Below, in pieces: positions 35,332 to 44,066 of a stretch of 64,000 nucleotides of DNA; position 1 is the stretch's first letter; every line of letters starts with the position of its first letter. The translations under genes and the position numbers were made by a program. The DNA lies in NCBI RefSeq assembly GCF_004331465.1, contig NZ_SJKB01000004.1:248001-312000 (forward strand), given 5' to 3'. Under the pieces are notes generated by a model. That model made no database searches, was not told where the DNA came from, and saw only the letters and a program-made list of their open reading frames with translations. The DNA comes from Kribbella pittospori (GTDB taxonomy: Bacteria > Actinomycetota > Actinomycetes > Propionibacteriales > Kribbellaceae).

Positions 35332-37485
35332 ATGAACACAACCACCTTCGTTATCGATAACCAAGACGGGAATGTGCAGAATGTGCCGGTGACCGAAGCG
35401 ACCGCCGCCCCGAGTGCTCTCGGCCCGACCGCCGATACCGGGCCGAGGCTCGGAGCAGTGGTCCAGACCGATGGGACGACCTTCACTCTGTGGGCTCCGG
35501 CCGCCGAGCGGGTCGAGCTAGCGCTGATCGCCGCCGACGGCAGCCAGCGGAACCTGGACCTCGCCCATGCCGGTGAGTTCTGGACCGGGTTCGTCCCGGG
35601 CGTGGGCCACGGGCAACGGTACGGCTACCGCGTGCACGGCCCGTTCGACCCGTCGCACGGTCTCCGCTTCGACCCGTCCAAGCTGCTGCTCGATCCGTAC
35701 GCCCGAGCCATCGACGGCTCGTTGGACTTCTCCAGCCCCCTCATCTACGACTCGTCCGACGGTGATTCGGCCGGTCACGTGCCGGTCGGTGTGGTAGTCG
35801 GCGACTCCGAACCACCGCCGCCGATCAGCCGGCCGGTGCACTGGGGTGAGACGGTCATCTACGAGTTGCACACCAAGGGCTTCACGAAGCTGCATCCCGA
35901 CGTACCCGAGCATCAACGGGGGACGTACGCCGGGCTCACGCATCCGTCGGTGATCAACTATCTGACCGAGCTGGGCGTGACGTCGGTCGAGTTGTTGCCG
36001 ATCCACCACTTCCTCACCGAGCCGTCGATCGCCGCCCGCGGCCTGCCGAACTACTGGGGCTACAACACCCTCGGGTACTTCGCCCCGCACGCGCCGTACT
36101 CGTCGTCGGGTTCGGACGGTCAGCAGGTGGCGGAGTTCAAGGCGATGGTCGCCGCGTTCCATGCCGCCGGCATCGAAGTGATCCTCGACGTGGTCTACAA
36201 CCACACCGCGGAGGGCGGGTTCGACGGACCGACGCTGAGCTTCCGCGGTATCGACAACCGTGCGTACTACCGGCTGTCGCACGGCGGGACGATGTACGAC
36301 GTGACCGGGACCGGCAACTCGGTCGACACCTCGCACCCGCAGGTCCGCCGGCTGCTGATGGACTCGCTGCGCTACTGGGTCGAGGAGATGGGTGTCGACG
36401 GGTTCCGGTTCGACCTGGCCGTGACGCTGGTTCGCAACGAGCGGCACGAGGTCGACATCCCCGACCACCCGTTCCTGGCCGAGGTCGCGGCCGATCCGGT
36501 CCTCGGCCGGGTCAAGCTGATCGCCGAACCGTGGGACGTCGGCCCGTTCGGCTACCAGGTCGGCAACTTCGGCCCGCCGTGGTCGGAGTGGAACGGCAAA
36601 TTCCGCGACAGCGTCCGCGACGTCTGGCGGAACACCTCCGACGGCGTCAAGGACCTCGCCTACCGGCTCTCCGGGTCCAGCGACCTGTACGGCGACGACG
36701 GCCGCTACCCGTACGCGTCGATCAACTTCCTCACCGCGCACGACGGGTTCACCCTGCGCGACCTGGTCAGCTACGACCACAAGCACAACGAGGCGAACCA
36801 CGAGGACAACCGCGACGGCACCGACGACAACCGGTCCTGGAACTGCGGCGTCGAGGGCGAGACCGACGACCGGCGCGTGATTGCGCTGCGCAAACGCCAG
36901 ATGGCGAACCTGATGTCCACACTGATCCTGTCCACCGGCGTACCGATGATCACCGCCGGGGACGAGTGCGGACGGACCCAGCACGGCAACAACAACGCCT
37001 ATTGCCAGGACAGCGAACTGTCCTGGTTCGACTGGTCACTGCCAGGCGCCTGGTCCGATCACCTGGCGTTGACGAAGAAGCTGATCGCTCTCCGTGCTGC
37101 ACACCCTGTCTTGCGTCAATGGCACTACTTCTCCGGGGAGCCTGTCGTCGCGGGCGGGCGCAAGGACCTGTCCTGGATCGCACCGCACGGCGGCGAGATG
37201 ACCGACGCCGACTGGTACGACGGCAATCTCCGGACCATCGGCATGTTCCTGGCCGGCGACGCCCTCCGCGCAACCGATGCCCAAGGCAACGCCCTCACCG
37301 ACAGCTCCTTCCTGATGGCCCTCAACGCCACCCCCGAAACCCGCCAGGTCCGAGTCCCCGACCCCTCCTGGGCTCCCGCCTACGAAGTAGTCCTCGACAC
37401 CAGCAACAGCATGGTCACCGAGGTCGAAGCCGGCGCCACCGTCCCCCTGTCCCCCCGCTGCCTGGTCCTCCTCCGAGCGCTCTGA
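35332..37485 (+). CDS. glgX: Glycogen debranching enzyme GlgX
   Basis: GlgX hydrolyses alpha-1,6 branch points of limit dextrins. With the ATG at 35332 it has 717 residues; GTG codons at 35374 and 35389 are also possible, and no start has a convincing ribosome-binding site. An N-terminal CBM48 domain (TTFTLWAPAAERVELALI) precedes the GH13 barrel. Conserved regions are ILDVVYNHTAEGG, FRFDLAVTL with nucleophile about D361, LIAEPWDVG with acid/base about E399, and LTAHDGFTL with D471. It belongs functionally with glgP and glgE 12-15 kb away but is not linked to them. Confidence 0.93.
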   Translation: MNTTTFVIDNQDGNVQNVPVTEATAAPSALGPTADTGPRLGAVVQTDGTTFTLWAPAAERVELALIAADGSQRNLDLAHAGEFWTGFVPGVGHGQRYGYRVHGPFDPSHGLRFDPSKLLLDPYARAIDGSLDFSSPLIYDSSDGDSAGHVPVGVVVGDSEPPPPISRPVHWGETVIYELHTKGFTKLHPDVPEHQRGTYAGLTHPSVINYLTELGVTSVELLPIHHFLTEPSIAARGLPNYWGYNTLGYFAPHAPYSSSGSDGQQVAEFKAMVAAFHAAGIEVILDVVYNHTAEGGFDGPTLSFRGIDNRAYYRLSHGGTMYDVTGTGNSVDTSHPQVRRLLMDSLRYWVEEMGVDGFRFDLAVTLVRNERHEVDIPDHPFLAEVAADPVLGRVKLIAEPWDVGPFGYQVGNFGPPWSEWNGKFRDSVRDVWRNTSDGVKDLAYRLSGSSDLYGDDGRYPYASINFLTAHDGFTLRDLVSYDHKHNEANHEDNRDGTDDNRSWNCGVEGETDDRRVIALRKRQMANLMSTLILSTGVPMITAGDECGRTQHGNNNAYCQDSELSWFDWSLPGAWSDHLALTKKLIALRAAHPVLRQWHYFSGEPVVAGGRKDLSWIAPHGGEMTDADWYDGNLRTIGMFLAGDALRATDAQGNALTDSSFLMALNATPETRQVRVPDPSWAPAYEVVLDTSNSMVTEVEAGATVPLSPRCLVLLRAL

Positions 37486-37548
37486 TGGGTCGTTAACCTT
37501 TCTGCAGTACATTCGGCGGTTACCTTCTGTTCATGTGTGGGGGGACCG

Positions 37549-38319
37549 ATGTTTTTGGTGCGGCGTGGGGTGCGTGAACGGACGACGCCGATCGGGGCGT
37601 TGCACCGGGCGGTGATGCGTTGGGGTGAGGCGGAGCGGACGAACTCGCGGTTGGCGTTCCGGCGTTGGGTCGATGGGGTGGCGTTCGTCGACGTACAGGC
37701 GAAGACGTACGCCGACTTCTGGACGCGGCAGAACGAGAAGACTCTTGCTGGTGACGGGCCGCTGTGGGTGGTGCTGGGTGACTCGACCGCACAAGGGCTC
37801 GGCGCGTCGTCGCCGCTCCATGGGTACGTCGGTCAGGTGCTCAATGCCCTCAAGCGGCGCGGCAGCCCGTGGCGGGTGCTCAACCTGTCGCGCTCCGGCG
37901 CCCAGACCCGGCACGTGCTCGCGGACCAACTCCCACTTGTGGAAGGGCTGCAGCCCGCACTGGTGACGTGCGGGATCGGCAACAACGACATCCTCGGTAC
38001 GCCGCCCAAACGGTTCCGCGACCACCTCCGTCAGGTGATCGAGCGGTTGCCGTCCTCGTCCGTGGTGATGGACCTCACCGTCCCCGACGGGCTCTGGCGG
38101 ATCGGCGGCGTGGCCAGCCCCTACGTCGCCGGCATCAATCAGCTGATCAGTACGACGGCGACGGCTCGCGGCCTCACGGTCGCCGAGGTGTCCCGGCACG
38201 CACGACCGCCGTGGCGCGGCATGCTCGCGCCGGACAGCTTCCACCCGAACAACCTCGGCTACCGCCGGCACGCCGATGCGCTCCTCGCCGCGCTGCCGGC
38301 CGGCGTACTCAGGCCCTGA
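37549..38319 (+). CDS. SGNH/GDSL-type hydrolase
   Basis: The ATG at 37549 follows GGGGGG by six bases; a GTG at 37537 is less likely. The 256-residue protein has the block I motif VVLGDSTAQGLG around residue 78, block III GIGNND, and the C-terminal Asp-x-x-His in APDSFHPNNLGY. There is no signal peptide, so it is predicted cytoplasmic. The family covers esterases, lipases and carbohydrate deacetylases. Its last 11 bases overlap the convergent SRPBCC-like gene. Confidence 0.82.
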   Translation: MFLVRRGVRERTTPIGALHRAVMRWGEAERTNSRLAFRRWVDGVAFVDVQAKTYADFWTRQNEKTLAGDGPLWVVLGDSTAQGLGASSPLHGYVGQVLNALKRRGSPWRVLNLSRSGAQTRHVLADQLPLVEGLQPALVTCGIGNNDILGTPPKRFRDHLRQVIERLPSSSVVMDLTVPDGLWRIGGVASPYVAGINQLISTTATARGLTVAEVSRHARPPWRGMLAPDSFHPNNLGYRRHADALLAALPAGVLRP

Positions 38320-38767
38320 GCATCTGTTCCAACCGGTCCAGCGTCTTGGAGCTCTCCCGCTGCACCCGCAGTGGAACGATCGCGGCCCGGCCCGGCACCC
38401 GGATGCCGCCGGTGAGCGCGACCCGCGTGCCGCCGCCGGGCTCTGCCGACACCGCCATACCGATGATCAGGAACCGGCTCTGCAACCAGCACCAGCCGCT
38501 CCGGAACTGACCTTCGAGGCGCGCCCGCTGCCCCCGCCGACCGCGCGCGAGTACGACGACGCGATCGCCGTCCTGCTCGAGCAACGTGGCCGACACCAGG
38601 TCCGCCTGGATCGTGGCGAACGCGTCGAGGTCGCTGAGCAACTCCTTCACCCGGTCGGGAGGCGCCGCCAGGACGCGCTCGGTGATCGCGGCGCCGGGGA
38701 CACCGGCAGCCAGGGCGCGGAACCGTTCGACGTCGGTCAGTTCGACCTGCGGCCAGTCACCCGTCAT
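38309..38767 (-). CDS. SRPBCC-like protein
   Basis: The 152-residue product starts at MTGDWPQVELTDVE (38767), sharing ATGA with the sigma-factor stop. The pattern (VLAAPPDRVKELLSDLDAFATI, then alternating strands and a C-terminal helix) fits a START/SRPBCC helix-grip ligand-binding fold, but the match is weak. A GWCWLQSRFLIIGMAV segment is hydrophobic but short for a TM helix. It is the third gene of a coupled operon with the hydrolase fusion and the sigma factor. It could be a ligand-binding partner or modulator of the sigma factor; this is speculation. Confidence 0.5.
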   Translation of the reverse strand: MTGDWPQVELTDVERFRALAAGVPGAAITERVLAAPPDRVKELLSDLDAFATIQADLVSATLLEQDGDRVVVLARGRRGQRARLEGQFRSGWCWLQSRFLIIGMAVSAEPGGGTRVALTGGIRVPGRAAIVPLRVQRESSKTLDRLEQMLRA

Positions 38768-39258
38768 GATCTCCACGCCTTCCGAAAGCTTGCCCGGGCT
38801 CGGTGCAGCCGGGACTTCGCCGTACCGGCCGGCACCTCGAGCAACGCGGCGGCGGCCAGTTCGTCCATTCCTTCCAGGTCGCGCAGGACCAGCACTGCGC
38901 GGTGCTGCGGCGACAATCGCGCGAGTACGTCGTGCACGTGTACGGCGAGCTGCGGATCGTCTGGCGCGGGCAGCTCAGACAGATCGGCCGGCTGTTGCCG
39001 TTGCTGCCGGCGTGCCACTCGGACCGCCTCGCGGACGGCGATCGCGCGGACCCATCCGAACAACGCCGCTGGGTTCTGCAGACCGCGCAGTCCACGGAAC
39101 ACCGCAATCAGCGCCTCCTGCGTCGCGTCCGGTCCGTCGGCCAGAGCGATCGGCCCGCAGATCCGGCCGACGTACGGCGCCAGTCTGTCGAGCAGCTCGT
39201 TCATCGCCAGGGTGTCGCCGCCCTGCGCCGCGCGGACGAGCCGTTCCGCGTCGATCAT
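38764..39258 (-). CDS. ECF-type RNA polymerase sigma factor
   Basis: The 164-residue protein contains region 2 (DATQEALIAVFRGLRGLQNPAALFGWVRAIAVREAVRVARR) and region 4 (LSPQHRAVLVLRDLEGMDELAAAALLEVPAGTAKSRLHRAR), with no region 3 between them. It starts at ATG 39258, overlapping the upstream hydrolase stop by four bases, and its stop overlaps the next gene in the same way. No anti-sigma factor with a recognisable zinc or membrane anchor follows. Control might instead come from the multi-TM protein upstream. Its targets are unknown. Confidence 0.85.
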   Translation of the reverse strand: MIDAERLVRAAQGGDTLAMNELLDRLAPYVGRICGPIALADGPDATQEALIAVFRGLRGLQNPAALFGWVRAIAVREAVRVARRQQRQQPADLSELPAPDDPQLAVHVHDVLARLSPQHRAVLVLRDLEGMDELAAAALLEVPAGTAKSRLHRARASFRKAWRS

Positions 39259-40388
39259 CGGAGGAAGGCCGCCATCAGGGGTGTCACCTGGTCGGCGCAG
39301 TCGACGGTGAGGGCGTGGCCGCAGCCGGGCAGCACGTGCACGGTTGCGTTGGGCAACAGCTTCCCGAACCGATCTGCCTGTGCCACCGGGAGTACGGCGT
39401 CGTGGTCGCCCCAGAGCACCAGTGTGCGTTGCCGCGTGGACGGCAGAGCCTGCTCGGTGACTCTCCAGTCGAGGCCCCGCTCGAGCGCGTACATGGATCG
39501 CACGTTGTCACGATATGTTCCCGGCACCCACATCGTGGTCACGAGCTCCGGCGTGATCAGTTGCTTGTGGACGAACATGCTGCCCAGCGCGGACTTGACC
39601 ATGCTGCGGCTCGCGGCCAGCTTCGCCAGCGCCTCGCCGACCAGGGGTTGTTTGAGGATCTCCCAGCTCCACGTGTCTGGCTCGTCCAGTCCGCTCGGCG
39701 CCAGCAGGAGCAGCTTGCTGACGCGGTCCGGGTTCCGCTGCGCGTAGGCGAGACCCCAACCGCCACTCCATGAGTTGCCGCCGAGGACTACCTGCGGCAG
39801 CTTCATTGCATCCAGGAACTGACCGAGTGATGTGGTCATGCCGTTCCGGGCCAGCGGCGTGTCGACGTACCTGGCGTCGGGTGACGCTGTGGCGCTTGGC
39901 TGCTCGGTTGGCTGGTACGCGTAGGCGAGGAGTGAGAGCAGTACGACGCCGGCAACGGGTGCTGCGACTGCTGTTGCCTTGATCCAGCGTGTGCGGAGGA
40001 GTTTGAGGTCCGCCACGCACAGCGCGATGCACGCTGGCGTGTAGAAGAGCAGGTTGAGCCAGTAGAACGCGGTACTCGTGTCGGTGCCGACGCCGAGGGC
40101 CCAGACGAGACCCGCGGTCGCCCGCGCAGCCAGTCCGGCCACCACTCCCCCGACCACGAACCTGCTCAGCTTGAACCGGTCGCTGGTGAGCACGGCCGCG
40201 CCCAGCAGGACATGCAGAGCCGCGAGCGGCAACACGATGCCTGGACGGAAGGACACCGGTCCGCCCAGCACCGCCATCGACAACGACCGCTCGCTGGACG
40301 CCGGCCACGTCGCACCGGTCGCCCAATACACATGCACCAGCGCGAGAACCCCATGAGTCCCCGCCACCACCCGCCGTACGACCCGCAT
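39255..40388 (-). CDS. DUF3995-like membrane domain fused to an incomplete alpha/beta hydrolase
   Basis: The start MRVVRRVVAGTHG (40388) was chosen because GGGAGG lies nine bases upstream. Residues 1-165 hold about four TM helices of DUF3995 type (ALVHVYWATG). After a short linker (ARYVDTPL) the chain enters directly at the nucleophile elbow GGNSWSGGWG. The acid in LWGDHDAVLP and the histidine in GCGHALTVD are present. The first strands and the His-Gly oxyanion loop that should lie between YVDTPL and SLGQFLDAM are missing. An in-frame loss of roughly 75-80 residues from the hydrolase is likely. It is first of a coupled operon with a sigma factor. Confidence 0.7.
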   Translation of the reverse strand: MRVVRRVVAGTHGVLALVHVYWATGATWPASSERSLSMAVLGGPVSFRPGIVLPLAALHVLLGAAVLTSDRFKLSRFVVGGVVAGLAARATAGLVWALGVGTDTSTAFYWLNLLFYTPACIALCVADLKLLRTRWIKATAVAAPVAGVVLLSLLAYAYQPTEQPSATASPDARYVDTPLARNGMTTSLGQFLDAMKLPQVVLGGNSWSGGWGLAYAQRNPDRVSKLLLLAPSGLDEPDTWSWEILKQPLVGEALAKLAASRSMVKSALGSMFVHKQLITPELVTTMWVPGTYRDNVRSMYALERGLDWRVTEQALPSTRQRTLVLWGDHDAVLPVAQADRFGKLLPNATVHVLPGCGHALTVDCADQVTPLMAAFLR

Positions 40389-40538
40389 CTCCGAACGCCT
40401 CCCTCTAGTGACCAACGCCCTGAAAGAGGAGGCCTCCGAGCCCGACGTTCCCCCCGGTGAGCCAGCTCACAGAATCCAGTGGCGCTGGCGCGGGCCGGAT
40501 GGGTGGAGGCGGATCTTCACGGGTTTCCGGGGTGAGGG

Positions 40539-40569
40539 TTTACCTTGCCCCTGGGGCAGGGGGTTTGAT
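40539..40569 (+). promoter_or_regulatory. MerR-type promoter with 19-bp spacer and operator
   Basis: A TTTACC -35 (40539-40544) and a TTTGAT -10 (40564-40569) are separated by 19 bp, the over-long spacing typical of MerR-controlled promoters. The spacer holds a dyad, TGCCCC-T-GGGGCA (40546-40558), the usual binding site for a MerR dimer. Transcription should begin around 40576, which is the GTG start of the MerR gene itself. Confidence 0.75.
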
Positions 40570-40575
40570 GTTCGC

Positions 40576-41400
40576 GTGTTGACGATCAGCGAGTTCGGGC
40601 GGCGTACCGGGCTCTCGCACAAGGCGCTACGGCTGTACGACGTGTCCGGGCTGCTCCCGCCCGCGCAGGTGGACCCGGCCAACGGGTACCGGCTGTACGA
40701 CGAGGAGCAGCTCGAGCGGGCGCGGCGGATCAGTGTGCTGCGGCAGCTGGACATGCCGCTGACCACGATCGCCGAGGTCCTCGCGGGCTCGGACGAAGAG
40801 GGGTTGATCCGGCTGGATCGGTGGTGGGCTGCCCAGGAGGCGACGACCGCGGCTCGCCGGGCGACCCTGCAGTACCTGCGGGACCGGCTCTCGCGGTCGG
40901 GATCGACGGGGCTCGCGCCACGGCCGGTGCTGACGCGCGACGTACCGGAGACGAAGATCGCGTCGATCCGGTCCGACACCGATCAGCAGAATCTGATCGG
41001 GATCATCGTGACCGCGACCGACGAGATCCGCACGTACCTGCAAGCCGCCGGCGCCAGTCTGCCCGGCGAATCGTGGGTGATCTACCACGGCCCGGTTACG
41101 CCGGAGGCCGAGGCAACCGTCGAGGTGTGCGTGCCGTTCCAGGGTCTGGTGGATCCGTCCGGACCGATCGCGATCCGGGTCGAGCCGGCCCATCACGAGG
41201 CCTACTGCACGATCACGATGGACGAGTGCGCGTACCCGCGGATCATGCTCGCGTACGACCTGGTCGACGACTTCGTCCGTACGGCGGGCTGCGCGATCAC
41301 TGGATCGCCGCGTGAGGTCTACCGGGCGGACTGCCACCTGATGCCGCGCGACCAGCCGGCCGTCGACATCGCCCAACCCATTCTCGAAAGGACCCTCTGA
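40576..41400 (+). CDS. MerR-family transcriptional activator with GyrI-like effector domain
   Basis: With the GTG at 40576 the 274-residue protein starts MLTISEFGRRTGLSHKALRLYDVSGLLPPA, a typical MerR HTH. A dimerisation helix follows, then a C-terminal domain (LTRDVPETKIASIRSD...FQGLVDPSGPIAIRVEPAHHEAYCTITM) like the GyrI/BmrR small-molecule-binding fold. The start lies only six bases after the -10 box, so the message is probably leaderless. An upstream in-frame ATG (40408) would span the promoter and was rejected. The stop shares a base with the transglutaminase-like gene (TGATG), which is its likely target through autoregulation. Confidence 0.85.
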   Translation: MLTISEFGRRTGLSHKALRLYDVSGLLPPAQVDPANGYRLYDEEQLERARRISVLRQLDMPLTTIAEVLAGSDEEGLIRLDRWWAAQEATTAARRATLQYLRDRLSRSGSTGLAPRPVLTRDVPETKIASIRSDTDQQNLIGIIVTATDEIRTYLQAAGASLPGESWVIYHGPVTPEAEATVEVCVPFQGLVDPSGPIAIRVEPAHHEAYCTITMDECAYPRIMLAYDLVDDFVRTAGCAITGSPREVYRADCHLMPRDQPAVDIAQPILERTL

Positions 41401-42260
41401 TGGACTATGCGGTGCAGACCGAGTACAGCGACCCGGGTGCATACGCCGGGTTGTACGACGCGTTGCCGGACGACATCCCCGGGGTCGGGGCGGTGGTTCG
41501 CAACCTGCTGATCCACTACCGCGGCGGCGGGATCGAGTTCACCGGCGATCGCCTCGCGGAGATCGATCACCGCTGGGTGTCGTCGATGCTGGCCACCGAT
41601 CAGCGGCGCAACGGTACGCCGCTCGCGGAACCGAGGGAGCCGGTCGACCGGATCGTCGGGTGCTGCCGCGACTACACGCTCATGTTCGCGTCGATGCTTC
41701 GCCACAAGGGGATCCCGGTCCGCAGCCGGATCGGCTTCGCGGCGTACTTCGCCAGCGGCTTCAACCACGATCACGTGGTCGCGGAGTACTGGAACGGCGA
41801 CCGGTGGGTGATGATCGACGCCCAACTCGACCCGGCCGACGACCATCCGTTCAACCCGCTCGACATGCCGACCGGTCCGTTCCTGTCCGCGGCCGAGGTC
41901 TGGCTGGACGTCCGCGCCGGCACCCGCGACCCGGACCTGTTCGGCATCGACCCGGGTTCACCGATCGGCGGAAGCTGGTTCATCCGCAACTACGTCTACC
42001 TGCAACTCGCCCACCTCCACGGCGACGAACTCCTCCTCTGGGACAACTGGGGCGAAATGTCCGCCTCCCTCGACGGCGCCGACCTCGCCCTGACCGACCG
42101 CATCGCCCGCCTGATGCTTGCCTCCGACAACGGAGACGACACAGCCACCAAGGAACTCGCGGACCTCTATCCGACCGTCAAGCCGGCAGGCCGCTCCTAC
42201 ATCACCTCCCCCACCGGCGACCCCTTCCGCTGGGTCGATCTCAAGAGGCCCGCCGCCTGA
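41400..42260 (+). CDS. Transglutaminase-like cysteine-protease-fold protein
   Basis: The 286-residue protein starts at ATG 41400, overlapping the MerR stop by one base. A catalytic triad of the transglutaminase-like family is visible: Cys in VGCCRDYTLMFASMLRHKGI, His in NHDHVVAEYW and Asp in WVMIDAQLDP. No signal peptide is present, so it should act in the cytoplasm. Family members are peptidases, amidases or inactive adaptors. Linkage to a drug-sensing type of MerR suggests that it modifies or sequesters the compound sensed; that is inference. Confidence 0.75.
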   Translation: MDYAVQTEYSDPGAYAGLYDALPDDIPGVGAVVRNLLIHYRGGGIEFTGDRLAEIDHRWVSSMLATDQRRNGTPLAEPREPVDRIVGCCRDYTLMFASMLRHKGIPVRSRIGFAAYFASGFNHDHVVAEYWNGDRWVMIDAQLDPADDHPFNPLDMPTGPFLSAAEVWLDVRAGTRDPDLFGIDPGSPIGGSWFIRNYVYLQLAHLHGDELLLWDNWGEMSASLDGADLALTDRIARLMLASDNGDDTATKELADLYPTVKPAGRSYITSPTGDPFRWVDLKRPAA

Positions 42261-42266
42261 CAGCCG

Positions 42267-43091
42267 TCATTTCACGGCTCCCTGCATCAGGGCCTTGACG
42301 AAGTTGCGCTGGAAGACCAGGAAGATCAGCAACGAAGGCAGGATGATCAGCAACGATCCGGCGCAGAGCAGCACGATGTCGGTGCCGTGCTGGCCTTGGA
42401 AGGCCCCCAGCCCGCCGGCCACAGTTCGCTTCGTCGGGTCGTCGACAAGGACGAGCGGCAGCAGGTACTGGTTCCAGCTCGCCAGGAAGAACAGCACGGA
42501 CAAAGCGGACCAGGCGGAGGTGGCGAGGGGCAGATGGATCCGGCAGAACGTCTGCCACGGGCCGGCTCCGTCGACCTTCGCGGCCTCGGTGAGCGCGGGC
42601 TCGGCGCCGAGGAAGTGTGCGCGCATCCAGAAGACGCCGAAGGGCATCAGCAATCCGATCAGCGGCAGGATGATCGCGGCCCGCGTCCCGAGCAGGCCCA
42701 TGCTGCGGAGGTCGTAGTACAGCGGCGTGATCAGTGCCTCGAACGGCAGCGTGAGTCCGACCAGCAACAGACCGTAGATCGCCTTGCCGAACGGCACCTT
42801 CAGCTGCGCGAGGGCGTAGCCCGCGGCTGTGGCCATCGCGACCGTGCCCGGGACGACACCCAGCACGATGAGTGTGCTCGACCGGAACAGGGCGACGAAG
42901 TTCGCCGCGCTCCAGGCGTCGACGAAGTTGTGCCAATGCGGGTCACTCGGCCAACTGAGCCCCACGGGCGTGCTGCCCGGCGCCGCGAGCGCGGTGCTGA
43001 ACATACTCAGCAGGGGCACGATCGCGAACAGCATCAGCGCGATCAGGATGCCGGTGCGGGTGATGCGGTGGGCCACCGCGGACGATGTCAT
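42267..43091 (-). CDS. Carbohydrate ABC transporter permease 2 (MalG-like)
   Basis: The 274-residue permease starts at MTSSAVAHRITRTGILIAL (43091), overlapping the stop of permease 1 by four bases. It has about six TM helices and the EAA coupling loop (LTEAAKVDGAGPWQTFCRIHLPLA). It belongs to the CUT1 family of oligosaccharide importers. Its stop is six bases from the convergent transglutaminase gene. The operon has no ATPase, so the complex probably borrows a shared MsiK-like ATPase, as is known in actinobacteria. Confidence 0.92.
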   Translation of the reverse strand: MTSSAVAHRITRTGILIALMLFAIVPLLSMFSTALAAPGSTPVGLSWPSDPHWHNFVDAWSAANFVALFRSSTLIVLGVVPGTVAMATAAGYALAQLKVPFGKAIYGLLLVGLTLPFEALITPLYYDLRSMGLLGTRAAIILPLIGLLMPFGVFWMRAHFLGAEPALTEAAKVDGAGPWQTFCRIHLPLATSAWSALSVLFFLASWNQYLLPLVLVDDPTKRTVAGGLGAFQGQHGTDIVLLCAGSLLIILPSLLIFLVFQRNFVKALMQGAVK

Positions 43092-44038
43092 CGTTCCCTC
43101 CCGAGACGCTGGATCGGCCAGATGAGAACGAGGACCAGCGCGGCCAGGAACACCGCGAGTGCCGAGGCCTGGCCGACGTGCTGTTGCAGGAACGTCAGTC
43201 GGTAGATCTCCACACCCGGCACCATCGTCTGGTAGCCGGGTCCGCCCTGGGTCGAGATCTGGATGACGTCGAAGCTCGCCAGCGCGGCGATCATCGTGAA
43301 CGTCGTACACACGACGAGTTCGCGCCGCAGACCGGGCAACGTGACGGCAACGAACTCACTGATCCGCCCGGCGCCGTCCAGCCGGGCCGCCTCGTACAGG
43401 GCCGGGTCGATCTTGCCGATGCCCGCGAGCAGCAGCACCGTGCAGAAGCCGAGCATGACCCAGACCCCGATGACACCGACCGCGGGGAGAGCGAACGTGA
43501 AGTCCCCGAGCCACGCCCGGGTGTGCCGGTCGAGGCCGACCGCGCGGAGGATCTGGTTGACCAGGCCGTCGGAGGAGTACATCCAGGTCCAGGCGATGCC
43601 GGCCGCGACCAGTGGCAGCACCTGCGGGATGAAGAGCACCACCCGGGCGGTCGTGCTGAACGCGCCGGACCGCAACTCCCGGATCAGCGACGCCGCGATC
43701 AGCCCGAGCCCGACCGGCAGCACGGTGTAGAAGACGATCAGGATGAACGCGTGCTCCACGGAGTGCAGCAGTTCCGGCCGAGTGAAGATCGCCTTCCAGT
43801 TGTCCAGCCCGGCCGGTGTCGCTCGGCCGATGCCGTCCCAGTCGTAGAACGAGTACTGAACAGATTGGAGCATCGGGAAGAGTACGAACACGGCGTACAT
43901 GCCGAACCCCGGCGCGACCCAGAGCAGGGCGCTCCACTGCCGGGACCGTCGTACGGTCCGGCGCCGTACGTCGGGTTGCCCGGCGGCTGACTGTGTCGAC
44001 GGGTTCGTCTCAGGCGAGGCCTGTTGCATCACTGGCAC
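43088..44038 (-). CDS. Carbohydrate ABC transporter permease 1 (MalF-like)
   Basis: The GTG at 44038 follows GGAGGT by seven bases and gives 316 residues; an ATG three codons later is also possible. Six TM helices follow a basic N-terminus. The coupling loop is LYEAARLDGAGRISEFVAVTLPGL. It pairs with the MalG-like permease downstream. The binding protein lies 28 bp upstream in the same operon. Confidence 0.92.
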   Translation of the reverse strand: MPVMQQASPETNPSTQSAAGQPDVRRRTVRRSRQWSALLWVAPGFGMYAVFVLFPMLQSVQYSFYDWDGIGRATPAGLDNWKAIFTRPELLHSVEHAFILIVFYTVLPVGLGLIAASLIRELRSGAFSTTARVVLFIPQVLPLVAAGIAWTWMYSSDGLVNQILRAVGLDRHTRAWLGDFTFALPAVGVIGVWVMLGFCTVLLLAGIGKIDPALYEAARLDGAGRISEFVAVTLPGLRRELVVCTTFTMIAALASFDVIQISTQGGPGYQTMVPGVEIYRLTFLQQHVGQASALAVFLAALVLVLIWPIQRLGRER

Positions 44039-44066
44039 CGCAGTACCTCCGATCGATCCGCACCGG

